From: Polaromonas glacialis
Lineage (GTDB): Bacteria; Pseudomonadota; Gammaproteobacteria; Burkholderiales; Burkholderiaceae_C
Direction: 5' to 3'
NCBI RefSeq assembly: GCF_000709345.1
Contig: NZ_KL448324.1
Location: 215,198-279,197, forward strand
Length of the DNA stretch: 64,000 bases
Shown here: positions 63,875 through 64,000 of the stretch, piece after piece
How positions within the stretch are numbered: position 1 is the first letter of the stretch
How the letters are laid out: each line of letters begins with the position of its first letter
Position numbers and translations under genes: made by a program
Notes under the pieces: model-generated
What the model was told of the DNA's origin: nothing
The model's input: only the letters and a program-made list of their open reading frames with translations
The model's database searches: none

Positions 63875-64000
63875 CCAGGGCGCTCGATGTGCTGGTGGAC
63901 GGCAAGCTCATTGGCCACCTTTACGACAGGGACCCGCTGGCCTTTGCGTACTCGGACGATGTCCTCAATGGCCTGTTGCGCTCGCCTTTTTCCAGCGTCA
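63871..64000 (+). CDS. hipA: HipA-type serine/threonine kinase toxin, N-terminus only
   Basis: 43 codons are visible: MTRALDVLVDGKLIGHLYDR, DPLAFAYSDDVLNGLL and RSPFSSV, the HipA N-terminal subdomain (VLVDGxxxGxL and FxYxDD-like signature). The kinase core lies beyond the right edge. Translationally coupled to hipB. HipA phosphorylates glutamyl-tRNA synthetase in E. coli; the target here is unknown. Confidence 0.85.
   Translation, partial: MTRALDVLVDGKLIGHLYDRDPLAFAYSDDVLNGLLRSPFSSV

Overview
The window looks like part of a large plasmid (or plasmid-derived replicon) from a Comamonadaceae betaproteobacterium; Polaromonas or a close relative is the best guess. This rests on protein style: many TctC/Bug-type receptors, a Burkholderiales porin, PrpF and MmgE/PrpD genes, and CheB-CheR hybrid kinases. 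The plasmid evidence is a parA-parB pair followed by a parS-like palindrome, two iteron clusters and a Rep_3-type initiator, in about 9 kb of lower-GC sequence.

Layout. (1) 1-7.1 kb: an oxidative uronate/aldarate catabolic cluster. It holds uronate dehydrogenase (cut by the left edge), an RraA-like protein, an enolase-superfamily sugar-acid dehydratase, uronate isomerase UxaC, a Bug receptor and a GntR regulator on the minus strand, with a ketoglutarate-semialdehyde-type dehydrogenase divergent. (2) 7.1-9.1 kb: a decayed NDP-forming acyl-CoA synthetase. (3) 9.4-20.8 kb: a signalling island with tandem Crp-like regulators, a histidine kinase, a broken response regulator, a PAS/GAF hybrid kinase and a CheB-CheR-PAS-kinase-receiver giant, interrupted by an IS630 element. 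(4) 21-28 kb: an orphan HigA antitoxin whose toxin was destroyed by an IS4 element, a nitrilase-family hydrolase, a porin, an acyl-CoA ligase, and relics of prpF and bug genes. (5) 28-39 kb: a minus-strand acid-catabolism cluster of two PrpF isomerases, four Bug receptors (one at 27.2 kb), MmgE/PrpD, LeuCD-like hydratase subunits and a PEP-mutase/isocitrate-lyase-family lyase, with a divergent GntR/UTRA regulator. Together these could run dehydration, isomerisation, hydration and cleavage of a branched acid to short oxo and fatty acids. (6) 39-44.5 kb: an IS110 relic, a TetR/MFS efflux pair with clear operators, an IS5 element, RidA and LysR. (7) 44.5-53.5 kb: the plasmid core (par, parS, ori, rep), invaded by two abutting IS630 elements and an IS982 relic. 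(8) 53.5-63.5 kb: nested mobile DNA, with IS66 inside IS66 and an IS21 element inside an ISAzo13 relic. A serine-recombinase element of about 3.35 kb sits inside the IS21 istA gene. (9) 63.5 kb to the end: a hipBA module cut by the right edge.

The most interesting object is the serine-recombinase element at about 58562-61916. Its removal, keeping one CG dinucleotide, rebuilds an in-frame 511-residue istA at the conserved catalytic glutamate motif. Joining its ends in a circle also gives its first gene, which has no start codon of its own in the integrated state, an ATG that overlaps the recombinase stop codon. All calls come from reading the sequence; no database search was run.
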